From positions 682,001 through 746,000 of the forward strand of contig NZ_FQWT01000001.1 in the NCBI RefSeq assembly GCF_900129755.1: DNA of 64,000 nucleotides, in the 5' to 3' direction. This DNA comes from Chryseobacterium oranimense (GTDB lineage: Bacteria; Bacteroidota; Bacteroidia; Flavobacteriales; Weeksellaceae). A program made the translations under genes and the position numbers. Below, one piece after another: positions 8,525-19,703 of the stretch. The notes under the pieces are model-generated. The model saw nothing but the letters and a program-made list of their open reading frames with translations. It was not told where the DNA came from and did not search any database. The number at the start of each line of letters is the position of its first letter. The first letter of the stretch is position 1.

Positions 8525-9559
8525 TTAATCCGCTGTTTTGTTGGCAAGCTGTCCGCATGCAGCATCGATGTCACCACCACGGCTTTTTCTGATCATCACG
8601 GTGATCCCGGCATTTTCTAATTGACGCACGTAATTCTCTTCTGCCTGCTTATTACACTGGTCATATTTGCCATCCCCGATAGGGTTATACTGGATGAGAT
8701 TCACTTTGGAAGGAACCTGCTTACAGTATTTGATCAGAGCTTTAATATCCTCATCACCATCATTAATTCCTTTCCATACGCAGTATTCAAAAGTAATCAC
8801 AGAACCTGTTTTCTGGTACCAGTATTGAAGAGCCTCCATAATATCCGTGAGTGGAAATTTATCAGAGAAAGGCATAATTTCATTCCGCTTGGACTCAATA
8901 GCAGAGTGAAGTGAAAGGGCAAGCTTTACACGAAGTTCATCGTCTGCCAGCATTTTGATCATTTTCGGAATTCCGGATGTAGAAACGGTAATTCTTCTTG
9001 GTGACATTCCCAAACCTTCCGGCTGGGTAATTTTCCTGATGGCTTCCACCACATTTTTGTAATTCATCATAGGCTCTCCCATTCCCATAAAAACAATGTT
9101 GGTGAGCGGTCTGTTGAAGTACATTTTGCTCTGGCTGTCGATCAGGGCAACCTGGTCTACGATCTCAGCGACTTCAAGGTTTCTCATTCTCTTAAGTCTT
9201 GCTGTTGCACAGAATTCGCAGTTCAGGGAACATCCTACCTGTGATGAAACACAGGCTGTAGTTCTGGTCTCTGTCGGGATAAGAACAGATTCTACCAATA
9301 AGCCGTCATGGAGCTTCACTCCGTTCTTGATGGTTCCATCCGTACTTCTCTGAAGCTGGTCGACAGAAACGGGATTAATGGTGTACTCTTCGGAAATTTT
9401 TTCACGGAGAGACTTCGAAAGATTGGTCATTTCATCAATCGAATGGAGGTTTTTACTCCATAACCAGTCATAAACCTGCTTCGCACGAAACGGTTTTTCT
9501 CCTAAAGTTACAAAGTAATCTTTAAGCTGGTCCAGTGATAAAACTCGGATATCTTTCAA
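8525..9559 (-). CDS. rlmN: 23S rRNA (adenine2503-C2)/tRNA (adenine37-C2) methyltransferase RlmN
   Basis: 344 residues, family-typical. The radical SAM cluster motif C110-x3-C114-x2-C117 (GCSLNCEFCATA) is present, as are GMGEPMMNY and the C-terminal GGDIDAACGQL whose Cys335 corresponds to the catalytic methyl-carrying Cys. The enzyme methylates C2 of A2503 in 23S rRNA and of A37 in some tRNAs, using two SAM molecules. It lies 102 bp downstream of queA on the same strand, but an AT-rich inverted repeat separates the two genes. Confidence 0.96.
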   Translation of the reverse strand: MKDIRVLSLDQLKDYFVTLGEKPFRAKQVYDWLWSKNLHSIDEMTNLSKSLREKISEEYTINPVSVDQLQRSTDGTIKNGVKLHDGLLVESVLIPTETRTTACVSSQVGCSLNCEFCATARLKRMRNLEVAEIVDQVALIDSQSKMYFNRPLTNIVFMGMGEPMMNYKNVVEAIRKITQPEGLGMSPRRITVSTSGIPKMIKMLADDELRVKLALSLHSAIESKRNEIMPFSDKFPLTDIMEALQYWYQKTGSVITFEYCVWKGINDGDEDIKALIKYCKQVPSKVNLIQYNPIGDGKYDQCNKQAEENYVRQLENAGITVMIRKSRGGDIDAACGQLANKTAD

Positions 9560-9583
9560 AATAGTAGTGATTATAGATTTTAA

Positions 9584-9645
9584 ATTATAAATTTTAGATT
9601 AAAATCCTTTACAGAAGTTAGGGACCCAATCTAAAATTTATAATC
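9584..9645. repeat. AT-rich inverted repeat between queA and rlmN
   Basis: A 17-bp perfect inverted repeat (9584-9600 with 9629-9645, arm ending AAATTTTAGATT) has a 28-nt spacer. Related AT-rich words (TTATAGATTTTAAATT, AATCTATAATTTAAAATT) flank it at 9570-9585 and 9642-9659. It could form a cruciform or act as a weak terminator; it has no T tract typical of a strong one. Confidence 0.6.
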
Positions 9646-9661
9646 TATAATTTAAAATTAA

Positions 9662-10711
9662 TTACAAAATAAGCATTGCATCACCGTAAGAATAGAATTT
9701 ATACTTTTCTTTTACGGCTTCTTCATAAGCGTGCATGATGAAATCTTTTCCGGCAAACGCAGCAATCATCATCAATAATGTTGATTTCGGTGTGTGGAAG
9801 TTAGTAATCATTGAGTTGGCAACCCCAAAATCGTGAGGCGGGTAAATGAACTTATTCGTCCAGCCATTGAAAGCAGAGATTTTTTTGTTGGAAGAAACAG
9901 AAGTCTCCAATGCTCTCATAGTAGTGGTCCCTACCGCGCAAACTCTTCTGTGAGCTTCTACCGCTTTATTGATGATTTCAGCATTTTTCTCGTCAATGAT
10001 GATTTCTTCAGACTCCATTTTGTGTTTGGAAAGATCTTCTACCTCGATCGGGTTGAAAGTTCCCAAACCAACGTGAAGGGTTACTTCAGCAAAATCGATT
10101 CCTTTGATCTCTAATTTTTTCATCAAATGTTTAGAGAAGTGAAGACCTGCAGTAGGTGCAGCAACCGCTCCTTCTACTTTAGCATAGATAGTCTGGTATC
10201 TTTCTGCATCTTCCGGCTCTACTGCTCTTTTGATGTATTTTGGAAGCGGGGTTTCTCCCAGCTCTTTCAGTTTTGTTCTGAATTCGTCATAAGAACCATC
10301 GAATAAGAATCTCAGTGTTCTTCCTCTTGACGTTGTGTTGTCGATAACTTCAGCAACCAAAGATTCATCTTCAGTGAAGAATAATTTGTTACCGATTCTG
10401 ATTTTTCTTGCAGGATCTACAAGAACGTCCCATACCCTGGTTTCCTTATCAAGCTCTCTTAAAAGGAAAACCTCAATCTTAGCTCCTGTTTTTTCTTTAT
10501 TTCCATAAAGACGTGCAGGAAAAACTTTAGTATTATTGAAAATAAATAGATCTTTCTCATCAAAATAATCCACAACATCCTTAAACAGCTTATGCTCAAT
10601 GGTTTCTGTTTTTCTGTTAAGAACCATTAATCTGGCTTCGTCTCTGTGTTCGGATGGGTGTTCTGCCAATAATTCAGCAGGAAGATCAAAATTAAAATCT
10701 GATGTTTTCAT
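9662..10711 (-). CDS. queA: S-adenosylmethionine:tRNA ribosyltransferase-isomerase QueA
   Basis: 349 residues, family-typical. The N-terminus has [26 protein letters not shown], then [13 protein letters not shown], and the conserved core [40 protein letters not shown] and FIYPPHDF. QueA transfers and isomerises the ribosyl part of SAM onto preQ1-modified tRNA to give epoxyqueuosine at position 34 of GUN-anticodon tRNAs. No preQ1 riboswitch was recognised in the 180 bp between this gene and the divergent AIM24 gene. Confidence 0.96.
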   Translation of the reverse strand: MKTSDFNFDLPAELLAEHPSEHRDEARLMVLNRKTETIEHKLFKDVVDYFDEKDLFIFNNTKVFPARLYGNKEKTGAKIEVFLLRELDKETRVWDVLVDPARKIRIGNKLFFTEDESLVAEVIDNTTSRGRTLRFLFDGSYDEFRTKLKELGETPLPKYIKRAVEPEDAERYQTIYAKVEGAVAAPTAGLHFSKHLMKKLEIKGIDFAEVTLHVGLGTFNPIEVEDLSKHKMESEEIIIDEKNAEIINKAVEAHRRVCAVGTTTMRALETSVSSNKKISAFNGWTNKFIYPPHDFGVANSMITNFHTPKSTLLMMIAAFAGKDFIMHAYEEAVKEKYKFYSYGDAMLIL

Positions 10712-10861
10712 TTTTTTAAATTACGGTTTAAAAATTATTCGAATTACAAGTGTAATTTTTCGGAGTGCAAATATACGACATTGAACACCCCTTTGTCAAG
10801 TATTATTTAAAATCAAATTTAAAACCGTGATTCTACGGTGATCTGTAGAGGAAAAAAAGAT

Positions 10862-10869
10862 TACTTTTG
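10862..10869 (+). promoter_or_regulatory. -7 element upstream of the AIM24 gene
   Basis: TACTTTTG fits TAnnTTTG and lies 22 bp before the ATG at 10892. No clear TTTG is found at the -33 distance. A small palindrome, TCTAC-N8-GTAGA (10832-10849), lies where the -33 element would be and might bind a regulator. Confidence 0.5.
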
Positions 10870-10891
10870 AAAACATTAAAAAATTTACACT

Positions 10892-11584
10892 ATGAGCAAA
10901 TATTCATTGGAAGCCTTTGTTAACGAAACTAAAGAAAATCCTCAGCAGAAAGACTATTTTGAGCTTGAAACACCGCATATGCTGGAAATTAACCTTAATA
11001 ACCAGGCGGTCTGGACCAAAAGAGGAAGTATGGTAGCTTATGTAGGAGGAATTAATTTTGAAAGACAGGGAATGCTGGCAGGAGGAATAGGCAATCTTTT
11101 AAAGAAAGCGATCAGCGGTGAAGGAGCAAAGCTGATGAAAGCAGAAGGAAGCGGCAAACTGTATGTGGCAGATTCCGGTAAAAAAGTACGCATCCTTTAT
11201 CTGAATAATGAGTCGGTATGTGTGAACGGAAACGATGTACTGGCCCATGAACAGAGTGTGAAAAGTGATATTACCATGCTTAAAAGTATTGCAGGTATGA
11301 TGGCAGGCGGCCTTTTCCAGGTAAAGCTTTCCGGAACGGGGCACATTGCCATCACTACACATGGCGAGCCGCTGACGTTGATGGTAACCCCGGACAATCC
11401 TGTTTTTACGGATCCTAATGCTACAGTGGCGTGGTCGGGGAATCTAAGTCCGGACCTGAAAACAAATGTTTCATTCAAAAGCCTGATCGGAAGAGGCAGC
11501 GGGGAAGAATTCCAGATGAAATTTTCAGGAAACGGATGGGTACTGATCCAACCTTATGAAGAAGTATATTTCACAGAAAAATAG
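10892..11584 (+). CDS. AIM24 (TIGR00266/DUF124) family protein
   Basis: 230 residues with the family pattern of repeated beta units: QAVWTKRGSMVAYVGGI, GSGKLYVADSGKKVRILYL, VKLSGTGHIAITTHGEP and FQMKFSGNGWVLIQP. There is no signal peptide. AIM24 proteins form a tryptophan-RNA-binding-attenuator-like beta fold; the mitochondrial member supports inner-membrane organisation, whereas bacterial function is undefined. A long glycine/methionine segment (MLAGGIGNLLKKAISGEGAK) inside the domain may be membrane-associating. The gene is monocistronic, followed by a terminator. Confidence 0.88.
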   Translation: MSKYSLEAFVNETKENPQQKDYFELETPHMLEINLNNQAVWTKRGSMVAYVGGINFERQGMLAGGIGNLLKKAISGEGAKLMKAEGSGKLYVADSGKKVRILYLNNESVCVNGNDVLAHEQSVKSDITMLKSIAGMMAGGLFQVKLSGTGHIAITTHGEPLTLMVTPDNPVFTDPNATVAWSGNLSPDLKTNVSFKSLIGRGSGEEFQMKFSGNGWVLIQPYEEVYFTEK

Positions 11585-11682
11585 ATTGTTCAAAAGCTTG
11601 AAACTGTAAACAGAAAGCCTGAATCTACGGTTGAGTGTTAGCTTTGTAACACCCTTACTCACTCTATTTGATAAATAATTGT

Positions 11683-11716
11683 AAAACAGCTGTCTTCCTG
11701 TCGAGGCAGCTGTTTT
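11683..11716 (+). terminator. Intrinsic terminator after the AIM24 gene
   Basis: AAAACAGCTG (11683-11692) pairs with CAGCTGTTTT (11707-11716) around a 14-nt loop and runs into TTTTTTAT. It isolates the AIM24 gene from the GH109 operon. Confidence 0.85.
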
Positions 11717-11803
11717 TTATTTTCCCATACCCACGCACCTATTACCTAAACCCCATCATCCCGCCTCCATACTCTCTACCTCACAACTTTTTAATATATT
11801 TAG

Positions 11804-14098
<2,295 letters not shown>

Positions 14099-14108
<10 letters not shown>

Positions 14109-15136
14109 AACAAATCGTGACCGGATTCACCGGAACTGAAAACTGTACGATGACTCCTATTACCAATGGACTGATAAATACTACCTATTTGGTGGAAGAT
14201 CATGATTCTGAGGAGAAATTTATCCTTCAGAAAATCAACAGACAGGTTTTTCATTTTCCTGAAATTGTCACCAATAATCACCTGCTGATCAACAAAATGC
14301 TGGAAAACGGGAATTATCCTTTGCAGTTGGTCAATATGAAGAAAACTCTATCTGGTAACCTGATGATGAACGATGATGAGGGAGAGTCATGGAGAATGCT
14401 CAGTTTCATTGAAGATACGAAGACATTTTTTAAAATTCCCGATTTAAAAACGGCTTATGAATCGGCAAAAGCTGTCGGAAGCTTTTTAAATACCGTAAAC
14501 CCTTCAGATCTGCCTGATATAAAAATCCCTATTCCTGATTTTATTAATTTTGAGAAAAGGATTTCAGATTATCAGATGTCGTTACAGAATGCTAATACTG
14601 ATCTGTTGAACAATGCAGAGCCAGAAATTGAATTAACGAATGCGCTGCTTTTTCTTCCGCAAAAATGGATTGAAATGGAAAAAGAAGGCCTGCTTCCCAA
14701 AAGAATCATCCACGGAGATCCTAATGTAAGAAATATACTTTTTGATAAGAATTCAAGTCCCTTGGCTGTTATTGACCTCGACACCGTAACGGTTTCTACC
14801 ATTCTGTATGACTTCGGCGATATGGCGAGGTCTTATACCAATACACTGGATGAAGATAATGGAAACGCAGCTGATAATTTTAATCCCCAGATTTACAGAA
14901 CTGTAAAAGACGGATTTTTACTGTATTTGAAAGAGAAACTAACTTTTGAAGAGCTTGAAAACCTGGATTACGCAGCACAGGTTGTCATTTATATCCAAGC
15001 TGTCCGTTTTCTGACTGACTATCTGAATGGAAGCACTTATTACTCTATAAAATATCCTGAACACAATCTGGACAGGACCAGAAATCAGCTGGAACTGCTG
15101 AGAGGGCTGAGAAAATATTTGAAAGATGACTTATAA
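14099..15136 (+). CDS. Phosphotransferase resembling N-acetylhexosamine 1-kinase (NahK-like)
   Basis: 345 residues of the aminoglycoside-phosphotransferase fold. The N-lobe has GLINTTYLVED and FILQKINRQVF. The catalytic loop is IIHGDPNVRNILF (about residues 203-215) and the metal-binding DxD-like segment is AVIDLDTVTVSTILYDFGDMAR. Architecture and length are close to Bifidobacterium NahK, which phosphorylates GlcNAc/GalNAc at C1. Operon position after a GalNAc-releasing GH109 and a nucleotidyltransferase supports that role. Homoserine or other small-molecule kinases of the same fold are the alternative. It starts inside the end of the upstream gene. Confidence 0.75.
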
Positions 15137-15140
15137 TAAT

Positions 15141-15271
15141 CTCTCAGATTTAGCAGATTACGCAGATTTTTTAATACCAATGTTTGATCTCCAAATCTTT
15201 TATACTACAGAAATGTATAAATAAGCTCTGTCATATGCGCAAACATCTGCGTAATCTGCTCAATCTGCGAG
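15141..15271. repeat. Inverted pair of the CTCGCAGATT dispersed repeat
   Basis: CTCTCAGATTTAGCAGATTA followed by CGCAGAT (15141-15167) is the reverse complement of 15245-15271 with two mismatches over 27 bp; a 77-nt spacer separates the arms. It fills the convergent gap between the kinase gene and the DNA glycosylase gene. Related words recur at about 31364, 44905, 50745 and 50839, so this is a dispersed family. Confidence 0.75.
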
Positions 15272-15281
15272 AAATAAAAAT

Positions 15282-15776
15282 TTACAGAAATTCCAAAATA
15301 TTCTTCCATTCTTCCAATTTTCTATCAAAGGAAACAGTATGAAGCGGGCTTGTGGAAGGCAGCTGAAATATGGGTAATCTGTAGTTTTTCCCTAAAAGCT
15401 TCTGCAGGTTTTTATATGATTTTCCTCCGTTACAGAAAATAGCTTTGATAGTGGGGTGTTCATCTAAAAGTTCGGCGATCTGGTTCGCTTCTTCATTTTT
15501 AATCTCAGAATCCAGGCTTCCTTTTCTTTCACAGGAATCAATCACATCCCAGACTGCTATATGATGCTTTTTTAAAACCTTTTTTCTTTCATTATAATCT
15601 TCTGTAAACTCTTCATTGAACAGGTGAAAAATAATGGGCCAGAATTTGTTTTGCGGATGGGCATAATACTGCTGCTTTTCCAAAGATTTTACTCCGGGAA
15701 CAGAGCCCAGAATTAAAATTTCAGACTGAGAGTCAATGAGTGGTGGAAACGAAGAAATTCTGTTTTGCATATTCAA
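15282..15776 (-). CDS. Hypoxanthine/uracil-DNA glycosylase superfamily (DNA-deoxyinosine glycosylase type)
   Basis: 164 residues with the UDG fold landmarks of the hypoxanthine glycosylase branch: LILGSVPGVKSLEKQQYYAHPQNKFWPI at the N-terminus, AVWDVIDSCERKGSLDSEI in the middle, IKAIFCNGGKSYKN, and QLPSTSPLHT near the end. These enzymes excise deaminated bases (hypoxanthine, in some members uracil) from DNA. It is transcribed alone on the minus strand. Assignment to the branch is by motif memory; the exact base specificity is open. Confidence 0.85.
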   Translation of the reverse strand: MNMQNRISSFPPLIDSQSEILILGSVPGVKSLEKQQYYAHPQNKFWPIIFHLFNEEFTEDYNERKKVLKKHHIAVWDVIDSCERKGSLDSEIKNEEANQIAELLDEHPTIKAIFCNGGKSYKNLQKLLGKNYRLPIFQLPSTSPLHTVSFDRKLEEWKNILEFL

Positions 15777-15821
15777 ATATATAAAATTCGGCTAAAGCCT
15801 TTCTTCCATTTGAAAACAAAA

Positions 15822-15839
15822 AGCGGGCTAAAGCCCGCT
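15822..15839 (-). terminator. Intrinsic terminator after the S9 peptidase gene
   Basis: AGCGGGC (15822-15828) pairs with GCCCGCT (15833-15839) around a TAAA loop. On the minus strand it is followed by TTTTTG, placing it 44 nt beyond the peptidase stop. A degenerate second copy of the GGCTAAAGCC core lies at 15790-15799. Confidence 0.75.
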
Positions 15840-15882
15840 CTATTAATATTTCAAGAATAATTTCATTTTTAATTATTCATTC

Positions 15883-17877
15883 TTACAAAGTTTCTTTCAG
15901 CCAGTCGAAGAATTCTCTCTGCCATACCAGTCCGTTTTGCGGATGAAGTACCCAGTGGTTTTCGTTCGGGAAATAAACCAGTTTGGATTTCAATCCTCTT
16001 AATTTAGCTGCCTGGAATGCTTCCTGTCCCTGTTCGTAAGGTACACGGAAATCGATGCCACCCTGAACAATCATGATAGGTTTGTTCCATTTTTCAACAA
16101 AATTGCTTGGGTTGAAGTCTGTGTAAGCTTTAGGAAGCGGTTTTTCCCATGGTGAACCAAGATCCCAGTTGGCAAACCAAAGCTCTTCTGTAGTAAGATA
16201 CCAGGATTTCATATCGAATAATCCATCGTGAGCAATGAATGTTTTGAACCTGTTTTCATGGATTCCGGCTAGCATAAATACACTGTATCCTCCGTAGCTT
16301 GCCCCTACTGCTGCTACCCTTTCACCATCAACGTATGGTAATGTTTTTGCGTAATCTGTTGCTGCCAGATAATCTCTCATCGGCTGACCGCCCCAGTCTT
16401 TGGAAATGTCTTCGTTCCATTTTGTTCCCCATCCCGGCATTCCTCTTCTGTTTGGAGCAACAATGATATATCCGTTGGCTGCCATCAGCGCAAAGTTCCA
16501 TCTTGTACTGAAATATTGGGTCAGAGCAGATTGAGGTCCTCCCTGGCAGTATACCAGCGTAGGATACTTCTTATTAGGATCAAAGTTCGGTGGATAGTGG
16601 AACCATACGCCCATTTCTTTACCGTCCGTTGTTTTTACCATTTTCAGTTCGGATTTACCTTGTGCCAGCTTATCATAAGTATCTTTATTGGCTTCGGTTA
16701 CCTGCTTCATTTCTCCATTTTTCAGGTTCACAGAGAATAGTTCCGTTGCATGGTTGATATCTGTTCTTCCTACTAAAAGTGAAGATTTATTGTCGGTGAA
16801 AATTTCGTTAACATCAAAATCTCCTTTTGTGATCTGCTGTACTTTCGATGTTTTAGGATCTAAAGAGAAAAGCTGTTTTGTTCCTCTGAATGCTGCTGTG
16901 AAATAGATCGATCTGGAATCTCCACCCCAGAATACATCTCCGGAAACACTTTCGTCCCATCCGGCGGTAAGGTTTGTTGTTTTTCCAGACTTCCAGTCCA
17001 TGATTTTCACATCATTCTTATCCGCTTCATATCCGTCTCTGGCCATACTCTGCCAGATTAAGGATTTTCCGTCCGGGCTGAATTTTGGATTTACATCATA
17101 TCCTTTATTGGATTCTGTCAGGTTTTTTGTTGTCCCTGAAGCAGTGTCGTAAGCAAAAATATCCGTATTGGTGCTTGTAGAATATTCTTTTCCGCTTTTA
17201 GGCTTGGTAACGTATAAAAGCTGTGAAGAATCCGGGCTCCAGATAAAGTCTTCCGCTCCACCGAAAGGTCTTTGCGGAGAGTCCCAGGTTTTACCTTCCA
17301 GGAGATCTTTTGCAGATTCCACCTTGTCCGTAGTATTGACTATAAATACATGATTGTATTTTCCTTCATTGAAGTAATCCCAGTGTCTGTGGTTCAGGTC
17401 TGTATATACCTGAGCTGTAGTTTTAGGGGTATCGCTGTATTTGTCTTTCCCCATTAATTTCTCTACAAGAACCTGCTTGCTGAACGCTATTTTTTTCCCG
17501 TCGGGAGAAATTACAATATTGTCCACTTCCCCGATGGTATAAAACTCAGACCAGTCTTTCCCGTTATCTTTTGAAAGAAAGATTTTATCTCCTTCCTGAG
17601 CATAAATTCCATTCTTATCCCACTGGATAAGGGCTTTTTTACCAAAATCTATTTTGGAAGACTGGTTATTAAGAACATTCAGGAAATAGTTCTCATTTTT
17701 TGTTTTCTCTGTTTTCAGATCTACCTGTCCCACTTTGTAGATCAATGAAGACTGATCCGGTGAAACTGCCTGTACTCCGACTTTTTTCAAGGTCCAAAGG
17801 ATTTCAGGCGTCATTAACTGTTGTGCATTCATTAAAAGCGGAGCTGCCAGAGCCAGCAGACTGTACTTAAGTTTCAT
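15883..17877 (-). CDS. S9 family prolyl oligopeptidase-type peptidase, exported
   Basis: The preferred start is the ATG at 17875-17877, giving 664 residues headed by a signal peptide (MKLKYSLLALAAPLLMNAQ); an upstream ATG at 17925 would add 16 residues and bury the signal. The N-terminal two thirds is a WD40-like/TolB beta-propeller. The C-terminal alpha/beta hydrolase has the nucleophile motif GASYGGYS (Ser527), GGIDFRVPYEQG (Asp) and NENHWVLHP (His). Such enzymes cleave short peptides, often dipeptides, in the periplasm, supporting growth on protein. A -7 element (17955-17962) precedes it and a terminator follows. Confidence 0.9.
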   Translation of the reverse strand: MKLKYSLLALAAPLLMNAQQLMTPEILWTLKKVGVQAVSPDQSSLIYKVGQVDLKTEKTKNENYFLNVLNNQSSKIDFGKKALIQWDKNGIYAQEGDKIFLSKDNGKDWSEFYTIGEVDNIVISPDGKKIAFSKQVLVEKLMGKDKYSDTPKTTAQVYTDLNHRHWDYFNEGKYNHVFIVNTTDKVESAKDLLEGKTWDSPQRPFGGAEDFIWSPDSSQLLYVTKPKSGKEYSTSTNTDIFAYDTASGTTKNLTESNKGYDVNPKFSPDGKSLIWQSMARDGYEADKNDVKIMDWKSGKTTNLTAGWDESVSGDVFWGGDSRSIYFTAAFRGTKQLFSLDPKTSKVQQITKGDFDVNEIFTDNKSSLLVGRTDINHATELFSVNLKNGEMKQVTEANKDTYDKLAQGKSELKMVKTTDGKEMGVWFHYPPNFDPNKKYPTLVYCQGGPQSALTQYFSTRWNFALMAANGYIIVAPNRRGMPGWGTKWNEDISKDWGGQPMRDYLAATDYAKTLPYVDGERVAAVGASYGGYSVFMLAGIHENRFKTFIAHDGLFDMKSWYLTTEELWFANWDLGSPWEKPLPKAYTDFNPSNFVEKWNKPIMIVQGGIDFRVPYEQGQEAFQAAKLRGLKSKLVYFPNENHWVLHPQNGLVWQREFFDWLKETL

Positions 17878-17954
17878 ATGTTGATATTCTTTTTTTACGG
17901 AAATATAAATTCCTGCAGACTTCATATTTCCTTTTTTGTTAATTCAAAGATTGC

Positions 17955-17962
17955 CAAAGTTA
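17955..17962 (-). promoter_or_regulatory. -7 element of the S9 peptidase gene
   Basis: The minus strand reads TAACTTTG here, a perfect TAnnTTTG, 77 bp before the chosen ATG. No clear -33 TTTG accompanies it. Confidence 0.4.
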
Positions 17963-18016
17963 ATATTTAAAATAAAAAGGAGCGAAAAAATTAACATTTA
18001 AGTTTTGAAATAAAAA

Positions 18017-18040
18017 AGTCTGCCGTAAAAACAGCAGACT
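18017..18040 (-). terminator. Intrinsic terminator after the holin-family gene
   Basis: AGTCTGC (18017-18023) pairs with GCAGACT (18034-18040), loop 10 nt, followed on the minus strand by a run of six T. It lies just past the stop of the small membrane protein gene at 18065. Confidence 0.75.
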
Positions 18041-18064
18041 GATATAAATTTTATTTCTGATCGG

Positions 18065-18409
18065 TTAATCCCCATCAGAAAACATGGAGTTGGCCAGCGA
18101 AGTAACGAAGGACAGCAGTACACTAAAGATCAGCGCCCACCAGAAACCGTCGACAACCATGCTGTCTATAAAATAATCTGCAATCAGAATAATCAATGCA
18201 TTGATTACCAAAGCAAATAAACCTAAAGTAATGATGGTTAATGGCAATCCTAAAAGCCCAAGAATAGGTTTCACAAAAATATTTAATACCCCGAGAACGA
18301 TGGCAAAAATAATCGCCGAAGAAAATCCTTCGAAATGTACACCCGGAAGCACCTTAGTCAAAAGGTAAGCAACAATTGCTGTAATCAGCAGCCTGATAAT
18401 TAAGTTCAT
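18065..18409 (-). CDS. Phage holin family IV-type small membrane protein
   Basis: 114 residues with four hydrophobic segments (about 4-20, 29-50, 56-80, 85-106), starting MNLIIRLLITAIVAYLLTKVLPGV. This matches the mycobacterial 4-TMS 'phage holin' family found as a housekeeping gene in many bacteria; no lysis genes or other phage genes are nearby. Its cellular role is undefined. The gap to the thioesterase gene (110 bp) suggests separate or weakly coupled transcription. Confidence 0.8.
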   Translation of the reverse strand: MNLIIRLLITAIVAYLLTKVLPGVHFEGFSSAIIFAIVLGVLNIFVKPILGLLGLPLTIITLGLFALVINALIILIADYFIDSMVVDGFWWALIFSVLLSFVTSLANSMFSDGD

Positions 18410-18519
18410 ATTATATTTTTTAATGTTATGGTTTTAACTTTGCAAATCCTGTTCCATTTACGCCTGAAAATTCCTGTAAACTCCTTTATTCAGGGATATT
18501 TTCAATTCCCGAGTCCTAT

Positions 18520-18942
18520 TTATTTGATCCTCATCATGGTTACCAGTGAAGTGGCTACATGACTTTCAGAACCTGTATTTTCATCCAGCACATAAATTTC
18601 TGTTCTTACCACGATAATTTTTGCACCGCCTTTTATAACGTATGACCGTGATATCAGAGCATCTCCCAGGGCAGGACGAAGGTAATTGACCTTGAGTTCC
18701 ACTGTCACTACATAGCAGTCGTCTTTGTAGTGACTTACCGAAGCATAGCCGGAAGAAACATCTACCAGAGAAGCGATCATTGCACCATTGAACATTCCCG
18801 CTTTCCGGGTCATCATTTCCATTTTCGGAATTTTAATGGAAACGAAATCGGTATCCACTTCCAAGAGTTCAGCATTGTAGAATTTTAATGTTTCGGAGCG
18901 ACCAAAGCTGTCTGTAATGAGTTTCCTTTTTTCCGGAGTCAT
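18520..18942 (-). CDS. PaaI-type hotdog-fold thioesterase
   Basis: 140 residues with a single hotdog domain. The helix-forming motif FNGAMIASLVDVSSGYAS carries the conserved N, G and D/S positions of the PaaI/YbgC class, followed by strands VVTVELKVNYLRPA, ALISRSYVIKGGAKIIVVRTEIYV and SHVATSLVTMM. Family members hydrolyse acyl-CoA thioesters in the cytosol. The substrate is not indicated by the context. Confidence 0.85.
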   Translation of the reverse strand: MTPEKRKLITDSFGRSETLKFYNAELLEVDTDFVSIKIPKMEMMTRKAGMFNGAMIASLVDVSSGYASVSHYKDDCYVVTVELKVNYLRPALGDALISRSYVIKGGAKIIVVRTEIYVLDENTGSESHVATSLVTMMRIK

Positions 18943-19255
18943 GAATTATTTTATTTATGAATACCACACAAAATACACAAATGTTTTCAGAAATACCAGA
19001 AAATTTACAACAAGTTTATTTGCTGATGATGAAATTTAAAGAGGTTAATAAGCTTTAGATTGCAGAAGAGCATTTTTTTAAGCACTTAAGACATTTGAAG
19101 TTAATATTTATACCGTGAAAAAGTATACTTAAGTCTTAGAATCTCTGGTTTCCTTGATGTTCATTGTTGATTGATTAATTATTCCCATCGTTTAGAGGGA
19201 TGGCAAATCCCTTGAATTTTTGCCAGGGTGGTTTCTAAAGCGCCCACAAAAATAC
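18943..19255. other. Intergenic region without a recognised gene
   Basis: This 313-bp stretch lies between the divergent thioesterase gene and a small exported protein gene. It is AT-rich, with CTTAAG words at about 19081 and 19128 but no convincing hairpin or open frame. The promoter of the downstream gene begins at 19256. Confidence 0.6.
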
Positions 19256-19263
19256 TAGCTTTG
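19256..19263 (+). promoter_or_regulatory. -7 element of the small exported protein gene
   Basis: TAGCTTTG matches TAnnTTTG. It lies 15 bp upstream of the ATG at 19279, so it argues against an upstream start codon at 19228. Confidence 0.55.
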
Positions 19264-19278
19264 CATAAACAGCACCAC

Positions 19279-19701
19279 ATGACCATCAAAAATATTTTCA
19301 CATTACTAAGCCTTCTGATATCCTCTATTTTTCATGCCCAGACCCTACATCTGTATGGCGGCTCCGATCAGGATCAGTATCTTGGCTGTCTAAACTGTGA
19401 TACGTTTGACAAAAATTCAATCTGGAATTCCTATGGTGAATATGGGAATGTGTTCAGCTCAAAATCCATCTGGAATGCAAGCAGCAACTATGGAAGTTCA
19501 TACAGCACGTATTCCCCGTGGAGCAGCTATGCTTCATATCCTCCGGCAATTGTGGATCAGGACGGGAATTTTTTCGGCTACCTTACTTTAAACACATACA
19601 AATCAGAAAGATCGGAGCTTGAACTGGCACAAATCTTATGTAGATACCACGAGTCGATAAAGAAAGACCTCAGCGGATGGTACGATAAATTATTCCGTTA
19701 A
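19279..19701 (+). CDS. Small exported protein with SIWN/YG repeats
   Basis: 140 residues from the ATG at 19279; the in-frame GTG or ATG-like upstream extension at 19228 would lie upstream of the promoter. A signal peptide is clear (MTIKNIFTLLSLLISSIFHAQ). The mature part has the CLNC pair and a short degenerate repeat: KNSIWNSYGEYGNVFSSK, then SIWNASSNYGSSYSTYS and PWSSYASYPPAIVDQDGNFF. I recall similar repeats in small secreted proteins from unrelated bacteria, but no function. The two Cys may form a disulfide or bind metal. Its stop is 2 nt from the stop of topB. Confidence 0.7.
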   Translation: MTIKNIFTLLSLLISSIFHAQTLHLYGGSDQDQYLGCLNCDTFDKNSIWNSYGEYGNVFSSKSIWNASSNYGSSYSTYSPWSSYASYPPAIVDQDGNFFGYLTLNTYKSERSELELAQILCRYHESIKKDLSGWYDKLFR

Positions 19702-19703
19702 AT

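Noticed and set aside
18065..18409. Prophage evidence from the holin-family protein
   Set aside because: No lysin, structural or other phage genes are nearby; this family is a common chromosomal gene.
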